Assembly (NCBI GenBank): GCA_963835935.1
Contig: CAWIHK010000005.1
Location: forward strand, 1 to 64,000
DNA length: 64,000 nt
Direction: 5' to 3'
Source: CAWIHK01 sp963835935
GTDB lineage: Bacteria; Bacteroidota; Ignavibacteria; UBA10030; CAVZMI01
Under the pieces are notes generated by a model. It saw only the letters and a list, made by a program, of their open reading frames with translations. It had not been told where the DNA came from and did no database searches. This document shows positions 53,136 to 62,266 of this stretch, piece after piece (position 1 is the stretch's first letter; each line of letters starts with the position of its first letter). Made by a program: the position numbers and the translations under genes.

Positions 53136-54884
53136 ATGAAATTAAAAATCTGTTTACTCACGCTTGCATCTTTACTAATGTTTGGCTGGAATGCATCTCC
53201 TAAAAATGAAACGGCGGACCAAAAATCATGGATGCCTCAGGATACATCGTGGAAACATTTGAGCCTCCGCGAAAAAATCGGACAGACCATGGTCATGAGG
53301 ACTAATCCGGAAGAAGAAATGGAAATCGGAAAAGGATCGTACAAAACCTTGTTCGAAAAATATCCGGTTGGAGGTTTCTTCGTAGCAAATTGGCTTCTCA
53401 GCCGAAATACAAAACCCGACTCCATGGCTTCAGTTATCCGACAGATGATAAAAACATACAGCGAGAACAGTAAAATTCCACTCGTCTTTCAGGAAGATTA
53501 TGAGAGCGGTGTCGGATCAAATGTTAATGGAATGAGTAAAATGCCCAACCTGATGGCTGTCGGTGCCACGGGCGATACAAACCTGGCGTACAACTATGAA
53601 AAAACTATTGCTTCCGAAGTCAGATCGTTGGGCTTCAATTGGCTTTTGCATCCGGTTGCGGATTTAAATATGAATCCGCTCAATAGTCTCGTTACTACAA
53701 GAAGTATTTCCGACGATCCCGGCTTGGCAATAAAAATGTTGAAACAGCAAATAAAAGCTATGCATCAACTCGGCGTGGCCGCTACTATAAAGCATTTTCC
53801 GGGTGACGGTGTCGATTATCGCGACCAGCACATGATCACGACCGAAAATTCTTTGCCGATGGAAGTATGGTGGAAAAAACACGGCAGAGTTTTTCAGGAA
53901 CTCATCAATGCAGGCGCCGATGCGGTGATGCTTGGCCACATTCGGCTTCCACAATATCAAAAAGAAAAAATCGACGGATTTTTTCCACCGGCGACTCTTT
54001 CAAAAGAATTAATAATGGATTTGTTGAAAGGTACGATGGGTTTTAGAGGAGTTGTAATTTCAGACGCTCTCGAGATGGGCGGCTTTCAACAGTATTATCC
54101 CGACCGGGTGTCTTCTCAGGTTGCATGTTTCGCGGCTGGTACTGACGTGCTTCTATGGCCGGATTATGCCTACATGGATTCGCTTGAAGCAAAAATAAAA
54201 CGAAATGAAATTCCGATATCGCGTTTGGATGATGCGGTCTGCCGCGTCTGGGCTTTGAAAGAAAGATTAGGAATTTTGAAAAAAGATTACCGGCAATTTC
54301 AAGAGTTGCCGGCTGGATCGAAAGAATTCGGAGCCTCGACTGCAAAAGAAATTGCTGAGAGAGCAGTTACACTTGTTGCCAATAGAAAAAATTGCATCCC
54401 AATAAAACCAGCAAAGGGAAAACGCATACTCTTTCAGATTGTAACTCCGGATTTCAGCAGACATGCAGAAATGGAAAATTTCAAAACGACCTTCAAAGCA
54501 TTAGAAGATCTTGGTTTCATTTTGGATACTGAATTTGTGAGCCAGAATCAAAACGCTTCGTTGAGTGAAACCGATAAATACGACAAAATGATTTATGCTT
54601 TTGTTCGTTCTCCGTTCAATCCGTTTAGTTCAAAAATATTAAACGATACCGAAGCGTATATGGTTTGGCTGATCAGCTCATTGCCGCCGGAAAAATTAAT
54701 TACCATATCATACGGCGATCCGTACGTTCACCTGCGTTATTTCGAACGGGCCGGTGCATCGGTTAATGCTTACAGTAACGACCCTCAAACGCAATTAGCG
54801 GTTGTGAAAGCAATTACCGGACAAATTCCTTTCCGGGGGAAATCGCCGATAATTTTGCATGATATAGCGCCGGAGAAAAATTAG
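53136..54884 (+). CDS. GH3 family hydrolase, beta-N-acetylglucosaminidase-like (NagZ/BglX type)
   Basis: The protein has 582 residues. A signal peptide is at the N-terminus (KICLLTLASLLMFGWNAS). The GH3 barrel carries KHFPGDGVDYRDQH and the nucleophile Asp310 in VVISDALEMGG, followed by a C-terminal domain (about 400-575) of the NagZ-two-domain type. The KHFPGxG...DxH segment is the motif that distinguishes beta-N-acetylhexosaminidases of GH3, so peptidoglycan or chitin-derived GlcNAc is the likely target, probably in the periplasm. Beta-glucosidase activity remains an alternative. It is divergent from VKOR and is a single unit. Confidence 0.88.
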   Translation: MKLKICLLTLASLLMFGWNASPKNETADQKSWMPQDTSWKHLSLREKIGQTMVMRTNPEEEMEIGKGSYKTLFEKYPVGGFFVANWLLSRNTKPDSMASVIRQMIKTYSENSKIPLVFQEDYESGVGSNVNGMSKMPNLMAVGATGDTNLAYNYEKTIASEVRSLGFNWLLHPVADLNMNPLNSLVTTRSISDDPGLAIKMLKQQIKAMHQLGVAATIKHFPGDGVDYRDQHMITTENSLPMEVWWKKHGRVFQELINAGADAVMLGHIRLPQYQKEKIDGFFPPATLSKELIMDLLKGTMGFRGVVISDALEMGGFQQYYPDRVSSQVACFAAGTDVLLWPDYAYMDSLEAKIKRNEIPISRLDDAVCRVWALKERLGILKKDYRQFQELPAGSKEFGASTAKEIAERAVTLVANRKNCIPIKPAKGKRILFQIVTPDFSRHAEMENFKTTFKALEDLGFILDTEFVSQNQNASLSETDKYDKMIYAFVRSPFNPFSSKILNDTEAYMVWLISSLPPEKLITISYGDPYVHLRYFERAGASVNAYSNDPQTQLAVVKAITGQIPFRGKSPIILHDIAPEKN

Positions 54885-55013
54885 TATATCGAATTAAAAT
54901 AATAGGTCAAACAAATTCCGATTTTAACAAATAGAAAAGAAAATGTTTTTTTGATGCTTGTTATCCAAAACGATTTTTAGAATATTTATTTTGGACAAGT
55001 ATGAGATAATATT

Positions 55014-55430
55014 ATGACTCGATTATACAAAAATATTTTCTATAGATTTTATCTCTCAATGCTCATGGTGGGCAGAGGGGGGTATATGGAACCTGAAATT
55101 CGAGTGATTTTCTTAATGTCAGTAATTATAACTTTCAATTTGTATTCTATAATTAATCTAATATGTTTTATAGAACCATCTATTAGAAGTCTATTGGTAC
55201 CGGAGGGATTTGCTATTAAAATTCTAACACCATTTCTTTTGCTTATTTTCAATTATTTCCGTTTTGCCTATAAAGCTAAGTTCAAAACAATTCTAGATGA
55301 ATATCGAAACGAGAATAAAAGCCATAAGACTTTTGGCTTAATTTTATTATGGGTATACGTAGCTTTCTCAGGATGGTTATTCGCAATTACGATTGGAATA
55401 TTAAATAGTAATCGCCCGGGACCATTTTGA
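55014..55430 (+). CDS. Hypothetical membrane protein
   Basis: The protein has 138 residues and about three membrane helices (VIFLMSVIITFNLYSIINLI, ILTPFLLLIFNYF, FGLILLWVYVAFSGWLFAI). No family is recognised. Small helical proteins of this kind are common in Bacteroidota. ATG 55014 follows GAGATAAT. The composition is more AT-rich than the neighbours. The gene stands between the GH3 and OmpH remnant genes, with no link to either. Confidence 0.55.
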   Translation: MTRLYKNIFYRFYLSMLMVGRGGYMEPEIRVIFLMSVIITFNLYSIINLICFIEPSIRSLLVPEGFAIKILTPFLLLIFNYFRFAYKAKFKTILDEYRNENKSHKTFGLILLWVYVAFSGWLFAITIGILNSNRPGPF

Positions 55431-55607
55431 ACATTTTGGTTTTTCGGGGAGAGAATAAATTGTTATCACAAACGGAAATAATAATATAAGAAGATAAAGC
55501 GCATTGAGTATTGAATCCTACGAGAGATATTCTCTATACAAAAAATGAAATTGGATGGTGTAATCAAAAATGAAGAGCGGAGAGAGAAGACTTGTGTGAT
55601 TTTTTGT

Positions 55608-55859
55608 ATGAATTTGAAACAAAAAATAGCAATAATAATTGGAGTCATCCTAATTGTTTGTAGTGCAGGATTAAGCCTATTCAACTATCTCAGTTCATCT
55701 AAGATCGGCTACATCGACTCGTCCGTACTTATGGAAAAATACAAAGGCGCACAAGCCGCGCGCGATTCAAAAATCGCAAGAATGGTATCATTGCTTGAAT
55801 CTCACTTCGTCAGAACGAGTTTCCGCGTTTCAGAAAATTTTTCGGCTTGCATTTTATAG
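55608..55859 (+). pseudogene. 5' fragment of an OmpH/Skp-like gene
   Basis: From ATG 55608 the frame reads a membrane segment (IAIIIGVILIVCSAGLSLF) and then IGYIDSSVLMEKYKGAQAARDSK, the usual start of the OmpH/Skp periplasmic chaperone family. The homology stops near residue 60, and the rest (ARMVSLLESHFVRTS and on) is the reverse complement of the esterase gene that starts at its end. The long helical coiled-coil part is missing. The gene is truncated, with the break near 55790, where the third esterase gene ends. Confidence 0.65.
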
Positions 55860-58252
55860 AAATAAATTCCACTCGACATATTCTTTGCATTCCATTGCCG
55901 AGTATAAAAACCTGCCTGTAATTCTTCCGAGACAATTGTTGCCACTTCTCTTCCAACCACATCAAATACTTTTATCGAAACAAATGACTTTGATGGAATA
56001 CCGAACGAGATATTCGTCGATGGATTGAACGGGTTCGGGTAGTTCTGTCCAAGGTTGAATGTTTTCGGTATTTTGGTTGATGTGTTTTCGATTCCGGTGC
56101 GTGTATAATTCGATCCATCATAAGGAATCGGATTCGTTACGCCGGTCATATTATTTCTTGGAATGAACTGTAGTTTGTTGTTTGCCAGGAATTTAACCGT
56201 ACCAAGATATTTTGTTGAATCATAAACTGCATCCCTCAAAACCGCAGCCCATTGTATTGTTGCCCGCCTGCCGGAACCATCGTTGTCGGCCTGGTTGATT
56301 GCCAGGCCAAAAATATTATTGACCGATGGTATTATTTCCTCATTGCCACTATTGATGGCTGACCAGTTGACGGCTAATTCCAATGCATATCCTCCAGGAA
56401 TGATTCTTCGTGCCCACTGCTTCAGTGAATCGGGTACGCTATTCAGATTGTCCGCAGCAGCTACACCTGGTGTAGATGTGCCCAGCGCTGTTAAACGTGT
56501 ACTCCATATCGAATTTGTCACACTGTCTGTCGGCTGCGGATCGATTTTGAGTTCGAGGCAATCATTGAACCATACGGTAGCGGAATTTCCGGAAAGAATG
56601 TTGTCCTCGACCTCTTCGTAGAGATAGAACCATCGGTCGTCCCATGCTGTCCATATCTTTGCTGAAAGATCGGCATCGTTGGCCGGAGCGCCGTTGTTGT
56701 TGTATGCATAAGAACGGATCTGAAGGTAGCCGTCGTTAGGGCCGGTTAATGCATTATAGAATTGATCTTTCAATCCATCAACCACAATGGGGGCACTGTT
56801 CATACTTTCAAAAGTACCATGAACCAGAAACTCCCACAATGAATATTGATACGTTGTCCCCCGTTTAGTTCCATGCATCCTCACGTAATGAGCATCAACC
56901 GGAGGGAAGGATATATGTTCAGTACCTCCATTTCCCGAACTCGTGGTATAAACTGTTGTCCATTCATTATTATCTTCCGAGACGTCGATGGTATAAGCAA
57001 GTGCATACGATGTTTCCCAGAAGAGCGTAACGCCGGTGATTTTATAAATTCCCTGAAGGTCTATGGAAATCCACTGAGGATCAGAGCCCTCACTTGACCA
57101 ACGCGATAAGAAATCACCATCAAAGGCATATTGTGCAAAAAGGTTATTAATAATAGAAAAAAGGCTGGAACTGTTGGTTGGTTTATTAAGTGCAACACTT
57201 GGCAGAACAACGTGGACTTTTTTTAGATTTGATGAGATCATGCTTGTTCCGTCGGCAAAAGAAGCTTTTGCATAGAGAATGTAGTCATTGGGCTGAACAT
57301 TATTCCAAAGATATGAATAAGGTGCAACGGAGCTTTCGTATAATTTAACCGTGTCTGCATAAAATTCAATTTTTGTTACGGCTATACTTGATTCGATTTC
57401 GGCGCTCAATTGGATGTTCGGAGACGCATTATAGAATGTAGTAACGGGTGATGTTAATGTTACTTTCGATTTTTGTTTTGGGTGTGTATAGAAAAAATCG
57501 ACGATAAGATCGGTGCAATGAAGAGGGTAAATAAACCACGCATGTCCACCGCGGCTAAAAGTATACAGCACAACGTCAGCGCCAGTCTCCGGGGCCATCC
57601 ATTCCCGGCCGACGACTCCGTTCGAATTATAAATCGTATCTCCTTTATTCGAACATTGATTTTCGTTTCTCCAATGAGCCCGGAGTGTATCAACACCATA
57701 GGTATCCGACCATCCTCCGTACGGGACCATAGGATCATCCGTGGCGTGAATATGGATGATTGGCATCGGTGAAGAAATCATATGATTCAGGCCATCGTTT
57801 AATAATCCTGCAACGGGAGCTATTGCACAGATTTTTGTCGGCAATTTAACAGCGAGCGTATAGCATAAGAATCCGCCCAGCGAATGACCGGTGGCATAGA
57901 CCCTCGTCGAATCGATATTATATTTCGCTTTTAGAGTATCAATTAATTCGGAAATAAAATTTGCGTCATAATCGCCCGCGAGATCCCATCCTCCACCTGA
58001 TCCTTTCGGATAAACTGCAATGTATCCCATTATTTCAGCCCGTTCATTGAATCCATTTTTGTACAGTGTGCTGTCGGTTCCTCCGCTTCCATGAAGCGCG
58101 ATTATGAGCGGATATGCTGATGAACCATCATAGCACTTAGGAACATAGAGAAGGTAAGCTCTATTATTTCCATTAACCTTGATAAAATGCTCCTGAGCCG
58201 AAAGTTGGGAAAAGGAGAAGAAGAGTGCGAGAATGAGAAAAAAAGTTTTCAT
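55802..58252 (-). CDS. Secreted esterase with discoidin, CBM9-like and sorting domains
   Basis: The protein has 816 residues. A signal peptide ends at LSAQ (residue 20). The CE1-like esterase (about 21-258) has Ser124 in GHSLGG, Asp173 in HATDDPMVPY and His237 in RGGHAW. An Ig-like segment (about 262-345), an F5/8 type C domain (about 350-475) and a CBM9-like sugar-binding domain (about 485-715; TAWDDRWFYLYEEVEDN and ECDLEL-like strands around NDCLELKIDP) follow. The sorting domain is NYPNPFNPSTNISF at the end. Compared with 2827-4656 the CBM9-like part is added. It probably acts on ester-substituted polysaccharides at the cell surface. Confidence 0.88.
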   Translation of the reverse strand: MKTFFLILALFFSFSQLSAQEHFIKVNGNNRAYLLYVPKCYDGSSAYPLIIALHGSGGTDSTLYKNGFNERAEIMGYIAVYPKGSGGGWDLAGDYDANFISELIDTLKAKYNIDSTRVYATGHSLGGFLCYTLAVKLPTKICAIAPVAGLLNDGLNHMISSPMPIIHIHATDDPMVPYGGWSDTYGVDTLRAHWRNENQCSNKGDTIYNSNGVVGREWMAPETGADVVLYTFSRGGHAWFIYPLHCTDLIVDFFYTHPKQKSKVTLTSPVTTFYNASPNIQLSAEIESSIAVTKIEFYADTVKLYESSVAPYSYLWNNVQPNDYILYAKASFADGTSMISSNLKKVHVVLPSVALNKPTNSSSLFSIINNLFAQYAFDGDFLSRWSSEGSDPQWISIDLQGIYKITGVTLFWETSYALAYTIDVSEDNNEWTTVYTTSSGNGGTEHISFPPVDAHYVRMHGTKRGTTYQYSLWEFLVHGTFESMNSAPIVVDGLKDQFYNALTGPNDGYLQIRSYAYNNNGAPANDADLSAKIWTAWDDRWFYLYEEVEDNILSGNSATVWFNDCLELKIDPQPTDSVTNSIWSTRLTALGTSTPGVAAADNLNSVPDSLKQWARRIIPGGYALELAVNWSAINSGNEEIIPSVNNIFGLAINQADNDGSGRRATIQWAAVLRDAVYDSTKYLGTVKFLANNKLQFIPRNNMTGVTNPIPYDGSNYTRTGIENTSTKIPKTFNLGQNYPNPFNPSTNISFGIPSKSFVSIKVFDVVGREVATIVSEELQAGFYTRQWNAKNMSSGIYFYKMQAEKFSETRKLVLTK

Positions 58253-58586
58253 ATATCACCTCAGGTTTTAGTGGACATCGATGCTTTTCAGAAAATCGAT
58301 TACAATTCTATTCACCAAATCGTTTCTTTATGAAAACAAAAGATAGTTCGATTTTGTCAAAATGCATAACTGAGTCGTTTTTTAGGCAACATTCCAAATA
58401 TTTCCAATCGGGGTTCTATTTGAGTTACCACTTTGATATTTTAATCTTAAAAATATTAGCAGAAATGTCAATTCGATTGTGTGGTAATCGGATTGTGAGT
58501 TTTTCCCGATCGGTTTTTTCCTTTTACTAATTGACTATTCTCTGCACTTTCAGTATATTTATTTTTTAAAAAGAATAGAGGTAAAG
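58253..58586. other. 334-bp divergent intergenic region
   Basis: This lies between the divergent esterase and M23 peptidase genes and must contain both promoters. It is AT-rich. A chance 66-codon frame (58330-58530) has no ribosome-binding site or known domain. I see no RNA, no repeat and no rest of the truncated OmpH-like gene. Confidence 0.4.
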
Positions 58587-59492
58587 GTGCCCACCGAAAG
58601 TAGTCACCATAAAAGTAAAACGCGAAAATTCAATGTCGTCGTCGTTCCAAGCGATGATGCCGGAAAAAGCTGGAATTTCGTTGCGCAATGGTGGATGATC
58701 GCTATCGGCGGATCGTTATTAACGCTGGTAGTCGGAGGTATAACATTCATACTGCTTAATTATACGCCATTAGCATATATTTTACCTGTCACGAACCCGG
58801 CGCTCGAAGAAAAATACGGACGCAAGATTGTTGTACTGCAGGATAAACTCGAGAAAATAACAAGCAACGTGCTCGTCTTGCAAGGCTATAACGATAAATT
58901 ACGGCGTGTCCTTGGCGATGAAAATCAACGCGACACATCCGCGGCTGCAAAGGGAATGCCCGACGAATCGCAAAAGGGAAGTTTCAAAGTAGAAGAAGAA
59001 CGGCTGCCCGATGAATCAGTTGTTGGTGAACCGCAACCGATGGGAAGCGTTAAGACAACGGAAAATTCAGTTCCGCGTGTGATTCGAATCCTGGAGAGAC
59101 GGAATGGTGAAGTAAATCTTCCGTTATCATTTCCTACTCAAGGTTTTATCACCAAAACTTTTGATGTTGAGAAACATCATTTCGGCATTGATATCGCCGG
59201 TAAAACCGGTACACCGGTTTACGCGGCAGCCGATGGGCATGTTATTTTTGCAGGGTGGACGGTGGATGACGGAAATATAGTCATCATCGCTCATAGCAAC
59301 GGGTATGTAACTTTTTATAAACACAATCAAACATTGTTAACTACTAACAATGTATTTGTCAAACGAGGAGAACCAATCGCTCTTCTCGGAAATTCGGGGG
59401 AGACAAGTCTGGGACCGCATCTTCATTTCGAACTTTGGTATGACGGTTTCCCGCACGATCCAAACAATTTTTTTCTTAATGCCAAACGCTGA
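58587..59492 (+). CDS. Membrane-anchored M23 family metallopeptidase
   Basis: The protein has 301 residues, starting at GTG 58587 (AGAGGTAAAG upstream). One membrane helix is at about 35-58, a coiled segment follows, and the LytM domain occupies about 185-298: the zinc ligands are His198 and Asp202 (HFGID) and His280 in HLHFELW, with His278 as the catalytic partner. It cleaves cross-linking peptides in peptidoglycan. It is followed by bactofilin 23 bp downstream; the pair occurs in many bacteria and shapes the cell wall. The ATP synthase genes follow. Confidence 0.9.
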   Translation: MPTESSHHKSKTRKFNVVVVPSDDAGKSWNFVAQWWMIAIGGSLLTLVVGGITFILLNYTPLAYILPVTNPALEEKYGRKIVVLQDKLEKITSNVLVLQGYNDKLRRVLGDENQRDTSAAAKGMPDESQKGSFKVEEERLPDESVVGEPQPMGSVKTTENSVPRVIRILERRNGEVNLPLSFPTQGFITKTFDVEKHHFGIDIAGKTGTPVYAAADGHVIFAGWTVDDGNIVIIAHSNGYVTFYKHNQTLLTTNNVFVKRGEPIALLGNSGETSLGPHLHFELWYDGFPHDPNNFFLNAKR

Positions 59493-59515
59493 GTCTGTGT
59501 CGGAGGAGGATAAAC

Positions 59516-59866
59516 GTGGCAGAAAAAGTAACTGGGAATAAAGAACTAAACCTCATCGCTGTTGGAACGGCGGTCGAGGGAAAAGTACGCAGTCAGGGAA
59601 GCATTCGTGTAGATGGAAAGATTGTAGGTGAAGTGACTGCAAGCGAAAACATGGCGGTGGGTACCACCGGCGAAGTTGAAGGAAATATATCCGGCAGAAA
59701 TGTCACCATCGGTGGAAAAGTACGCGGAAATATTTACACCGCCGAGAAATTGGTGTTTGAAGAAAAGGCGGTTGTCCGAGGAGACGTTCGCGCCGCAAAG
59801 CTGGTAATCGACGAAGGCGCAGTGTTCGATGGCACCTGCAAGATGACCGATCAACGGTCTCAATAA
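59516..59866 (+). CDS. Bactofilin
   Basis: The protein has 116 residues, starting at GTG 59516 with GGAGGA seven to twelve bases upstream. The central DUF583 right-handed beta-helix is clear (AVGTAVEGKVRSQGSIRVDGKIVGEVTASE-like pattern from about 16, with VTIGGKVRGNIYTAEKL). Bactofilins polymerise into membrane-associated filaments and often recruit LytM-type peptidases such as the neighbour upstream. The length is typical for the short form. The AtpZ gene starts five bases after it. Confidence 0.9.
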   Translation: MAEKVTGNKELNLIAVGTAVEGKVRSQGSIRVDGKIVGEVTASENMAVGTTGEVEGNISGRNVTIGGKVRGNIYTAEKLVFEEKAVVRGDVRAAKLVIDEGAVFDGTCKMTDQRSQ

Positions 59867-59871
59867 TAGAG

Positions 59872-60123
59872 ATGAAATCACAATCGACCATCCAGCAGAT
59901 TGCTCCGTACATGTCGATGGGTATTCAGCTGGCTATGACGGTCATTGTGTTTTTTTTGGTTGGATGGTGGCTCGATACAAAATTGAGTACGACTCCCTGG
60001 TTGATGCTGGGATTAACTCTAGCAGGATCTGCAGGAGCGCTTATAAAATTTTTTTTAACGGTTATTCAATTAGGAAAACGCGAAGAAGAATGGAAGTCGG
60101 AGAGACAAAAACCGAAGGTGTGA
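59872..60123 (+). CDS. AtpZ/AtpI-type F0F1 ATP synthase assembly protein
   Basis: The protein has 83 residues and two membrane helices (GIQLAMTVIVFFLVGWWL, and LMLGLTLAGSAGALIKFF). The pattern G-W-W-L-D-x-K is typical of AtpZ/AtpI-like small subunits encoded first in atp operons. They help assembly of the c-ring and may carry Mg or Ca. The end overlaps the next gene by 34 bp. Confidence 0.85.
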   Translation: MKSQSTIQQIAPYMSMGIQLAMTVIVFFLVGWWLDTKLSTTPWLMLGLTLAGSAGALIKFFLTVIQLGKREEEWKSERQKPKV

Positions 60124-60509
60124 AATTTACCTTCCCGCGTCAGATTTTGTTGGTGGTCGTTGTCGCATGCATTTCAGGTGCATATCCGATGTTGACAAAG
60201 TCAGCATGGGAAACAAATGTAGCGTTAATAACCGGAATGGCTCTGAGTACATTGAATGCGATTGTGGGTTATCTGGCATTACAATATTCTATCGGGAAAT
60301 CCGATAGTACATTCATGAAATTTGTGATGGGAGGAATGGGAATTCGGATGGCAGGGTTGCTCGGTCTGCTTGTTCTTTGCATCGTTGTATTAAGGATACA
60401 GGTTATTCCGTTGATGGTTTCTGCGATGGGATTTTACCTCGTCTATCTGGTTTTGGAAATCCTGTACATTCATTTGAATGTGCGCGCAAAAAATGTTCGA
60501 GAAGGATAA
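60090..60509 (+). CDS. AtpI-like membrane protein of the ATP synthase operon
   Basis: The protein has 139 residues from ATG 60090, overlapping the AtpZ gene by 34 bases; earlier in-frame starts are inside AtpZ and have no ribosome-binding site. Four membrane helices are predicted (QILLVVVVACISGAYPM, ALITGMALSTLNAIVGYLAL and on). In position and size it matches the second AtpI-like gene of Bacteroidota atp operons, but its sequence is poorly conserved. It probably helps in Fo assembly. Confidence 0.72.
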   Translation: MEVGETKTEGVKFTFPRQILLVVVVACISGAYPMLTKSAWETNVALITGMALSTLNAIVGYLALQYSIGKSDSTFMKFVMGGMGIRMAGLLGLLVLCIVVLRIQVIPLMVSAMGFYLVYLVLEILYIHLNVRAKNVREG

Positions 60510-60512
60510 GGA

Positions 60513-61469
60513 ATGTTCACTGAAGTAGCGGACACTCTTCATAATACAATACATAATATTACCGCACATGATTCTGTGTTGGTTGACACACTCCACAATG
60601 CTGCAGCAGCCGTGGTTGAGCATGGCGCTCATGGCGGAAATGAATTTCAGGCTTTGCTCGGACACTTGAGCGATAGCAACATCCTCGAATTCCCTTTGTT
60701 AGGTATCGAATGGGAACTTCCGCATTTTCCACCAATTCATATTTTCGGGATTGCAATTGATTTGTCGATTACAAAACATGTTGTTTATATGTGGGTAGCG
60801 GCAACCATTCTCGGCATTCTTGTTATTACTGCAGCCCGCAAAAATTTGAAACAACTTGTACCACACGGCATCGGGAATCTTATCGAAGTATTTATCGTTT
60901 TCATACGGGATGAAATTGTTCTGCCCAACATGGGAAGTGAAGGAATGAAATACATCAATTATCTCCTTACAACATTCTTCTTCATCCTCACAATGAATTT
61001 ACTCGGTTTGGTTCCGTACGGTGTTACCTCAACCGGGAATGTAAGTGTTACAGCCGGCCTTGCAATCGTGGCTTTTATTATGATTCAATTGGCCGCAATA
61101 AAGAAACAGGGACTCAAACATTACATCGCACACCTCACCGGCGGCGTTCACTGGGCGCTCTGGCCAATAATGGTTCCGATTGAAATTCTTGGATTGTTCA
61201 CGAAACCGTTTGCTCTGTGTATCCGTTTGTTTGCAAATATGTCGGGCGGGCATATTGTTCTTGTATCGCTCGTCGGATTGATTTTTATTTTCAAATCGTA
61301 CATTCTCGCACCGATTCCGGTACTGTTCATGGTCGGCATCAATATGCTGGAAATATTTGTGGCCTTTTTACACTCGTATGTATTTGTAATGCTCACATCA
61401 TTATTCATGGGACTTGGAATGCAGCCGGAGCATTCGGAAGAACATGATACTCATGAAGAGCATGCATAA
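60513..61469 (+). CDS. atpB: F1Fo ATP synthase subunit a
   Basis: The protein has 318 residues, with an N-terminal extension of about 90 residues before the first helix, as in Bacteroidota. The essential Arg238 lies in FALCIRLFANMSGGH, the most conserved helix. Subunit a forms the proton half-channels against the c-ring in the inner membrane. The C-terminus is rich in His and acidic residues. It starts three bases after the AtpI-like gene. Confidence 0.95.
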   Translation: MFTEVADTLHNTIHNITAHDSVLVDTLHNAAAAVVEHGAHGGNEFQALLGHLSDSNILEFPLLGIEWELPHFPPIHIFGIAIDLSITKHVVYMWVAATILGILVITAARKNLKQLVPHGIGNLIEVFIVFIRDEIVLPNMGSEGMKYINYLLTTFFFILTMNLLGLVPYGVTSTGNVSVTAGLAIVAFIMIQLAAIKKQGLKHYIAHLTGGVHWALWPIMVPIEILGLFTKPFALCIRLFANMSGGHIVLVSLVGLIFIFKSYILAPIPVLFMVGINMLEIFVAFLHSYVFVMLTSLFMGLGMQPEHSEEHDTHEEHA

Positions 61470-61523
61470 TAATGTAAACAACCAAGAAGTATCACATATA
61501 ATCTGAAAAGGAGAACTCATTCT

Positions 61524-61751
61524 ATGGATCCCAAAGCAATAAGTTATCTCGTCGCCGGTATCGGCGCTGCATCGACCGTCATTGGAGCTGCATATGGTAT
61601 CGGTAAGCTTGCAGCCGCCGCAATGGATGCAAGTGGACGCCAACCCGAAGTTGCAGGTCAGGTGCGTACATCAATGTTAATCGCTGCCGCATTAATTGAA
61701 GGAGCGACATTCTTCGCGCTTGCAATTTGTATAATTCTTGCGACAAAATAA
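61524..61751 (+). CDS. atpE: F1Fo ATP synthase subunit c
   Basis: The protein has 75 residues and two helices. The ion-binding Glu59 is in ALIEGATFFAL, and the loop GRQPE (38-42) contacts the F1 rotor. The residue after Glu is Gly, not Ser, and a Tyr at the later Na-ligand position is absent, so the ring is probably proton-specific. AAAAGGAGA precedes the start. Glycine repeats in helix 1 (GIGAAS, GAAYGIG) pack the ring. Confidence 0.95.
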   Translation: MDPKAISYLVAGIGAASTVIGAAYGIGKLAAAAMDASGRQPEVAGQVRTSMLIAAALIEGATFFALAICIILATK

Positions 61752-61762
61752 AGGAATAAAAC

Positions 61763-62254
61763 GTGGAAATAATGCAAGTGAATCCGGGATTGATTGTCTG
61801 GACAATCATCACATTTTGTGTGTTGATAGTCGTTTTGCGGGCATTTGCCTGGAAGCCGCTATTGACGGCGCTGCATAAACGCGAGGAATCAGTCCGCTCG
61901 TCGTTGGAAAAATCAGAACAAGCTAAAGCCGAAGCTGAACTCTTGCTTGAAGAAAACAAGCGCCAGATGGCGAAGGCGGCTGAAGAAGTTCGCCGTTTGA
62001 TAAAGGAAGGCGAAGCGATGGCTGAAAAACGACGGAGCGAAATCGAGCAGGAAGCTCAACAAAAAGTCCAGCGAAGCATGAAAGATGCGGAAGATGAAAT
62101 TTCACGCCTCAAAGATGAAGCGCTTGCTCAATTGCGCGATCAGGTAGCCGATCTTGCCATCAAGGTAGCCGGAAAAATTCTTGATGAAACCCTTGATGAA
62201 AAGAAACATCAAAAAATAATAAATGCGGCACTTGAACAACTCCCGAAGAATTAA
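61763..62254 (+). CDS. atpF: F1Fo ATP synthase subunit b
   Basis: The protein has 163 residues, starting at GTG 61763. One N-terminal helix crosses the membrane (GLIVWTIITFCVLIVVLRAF), and the rest is a long charged coiled coil (about 35-160), as expected of the peripheral stalk. It links subunit a with the delta subunit. It is followed by atpH after 12 bp. A single b gene suggests a homodimer. Confidence 0.95.
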   Translation: MEIMQVNPGLIVWTIITFCVLIVVLRAFAWKPLLTALHKREESVRSSLEKSEQAKAEAELLLEENKRQMAKAAEEVRRLIKEGEAMAEKRRSEIEQEAQQKVQRSMKDAEDEISRLKDEALAQLRDQVADLAIKVAGKILDETLDEKKHQKIINAALEQLPKN

Positions 62255-62266
62255 GGCAGGAATGAT

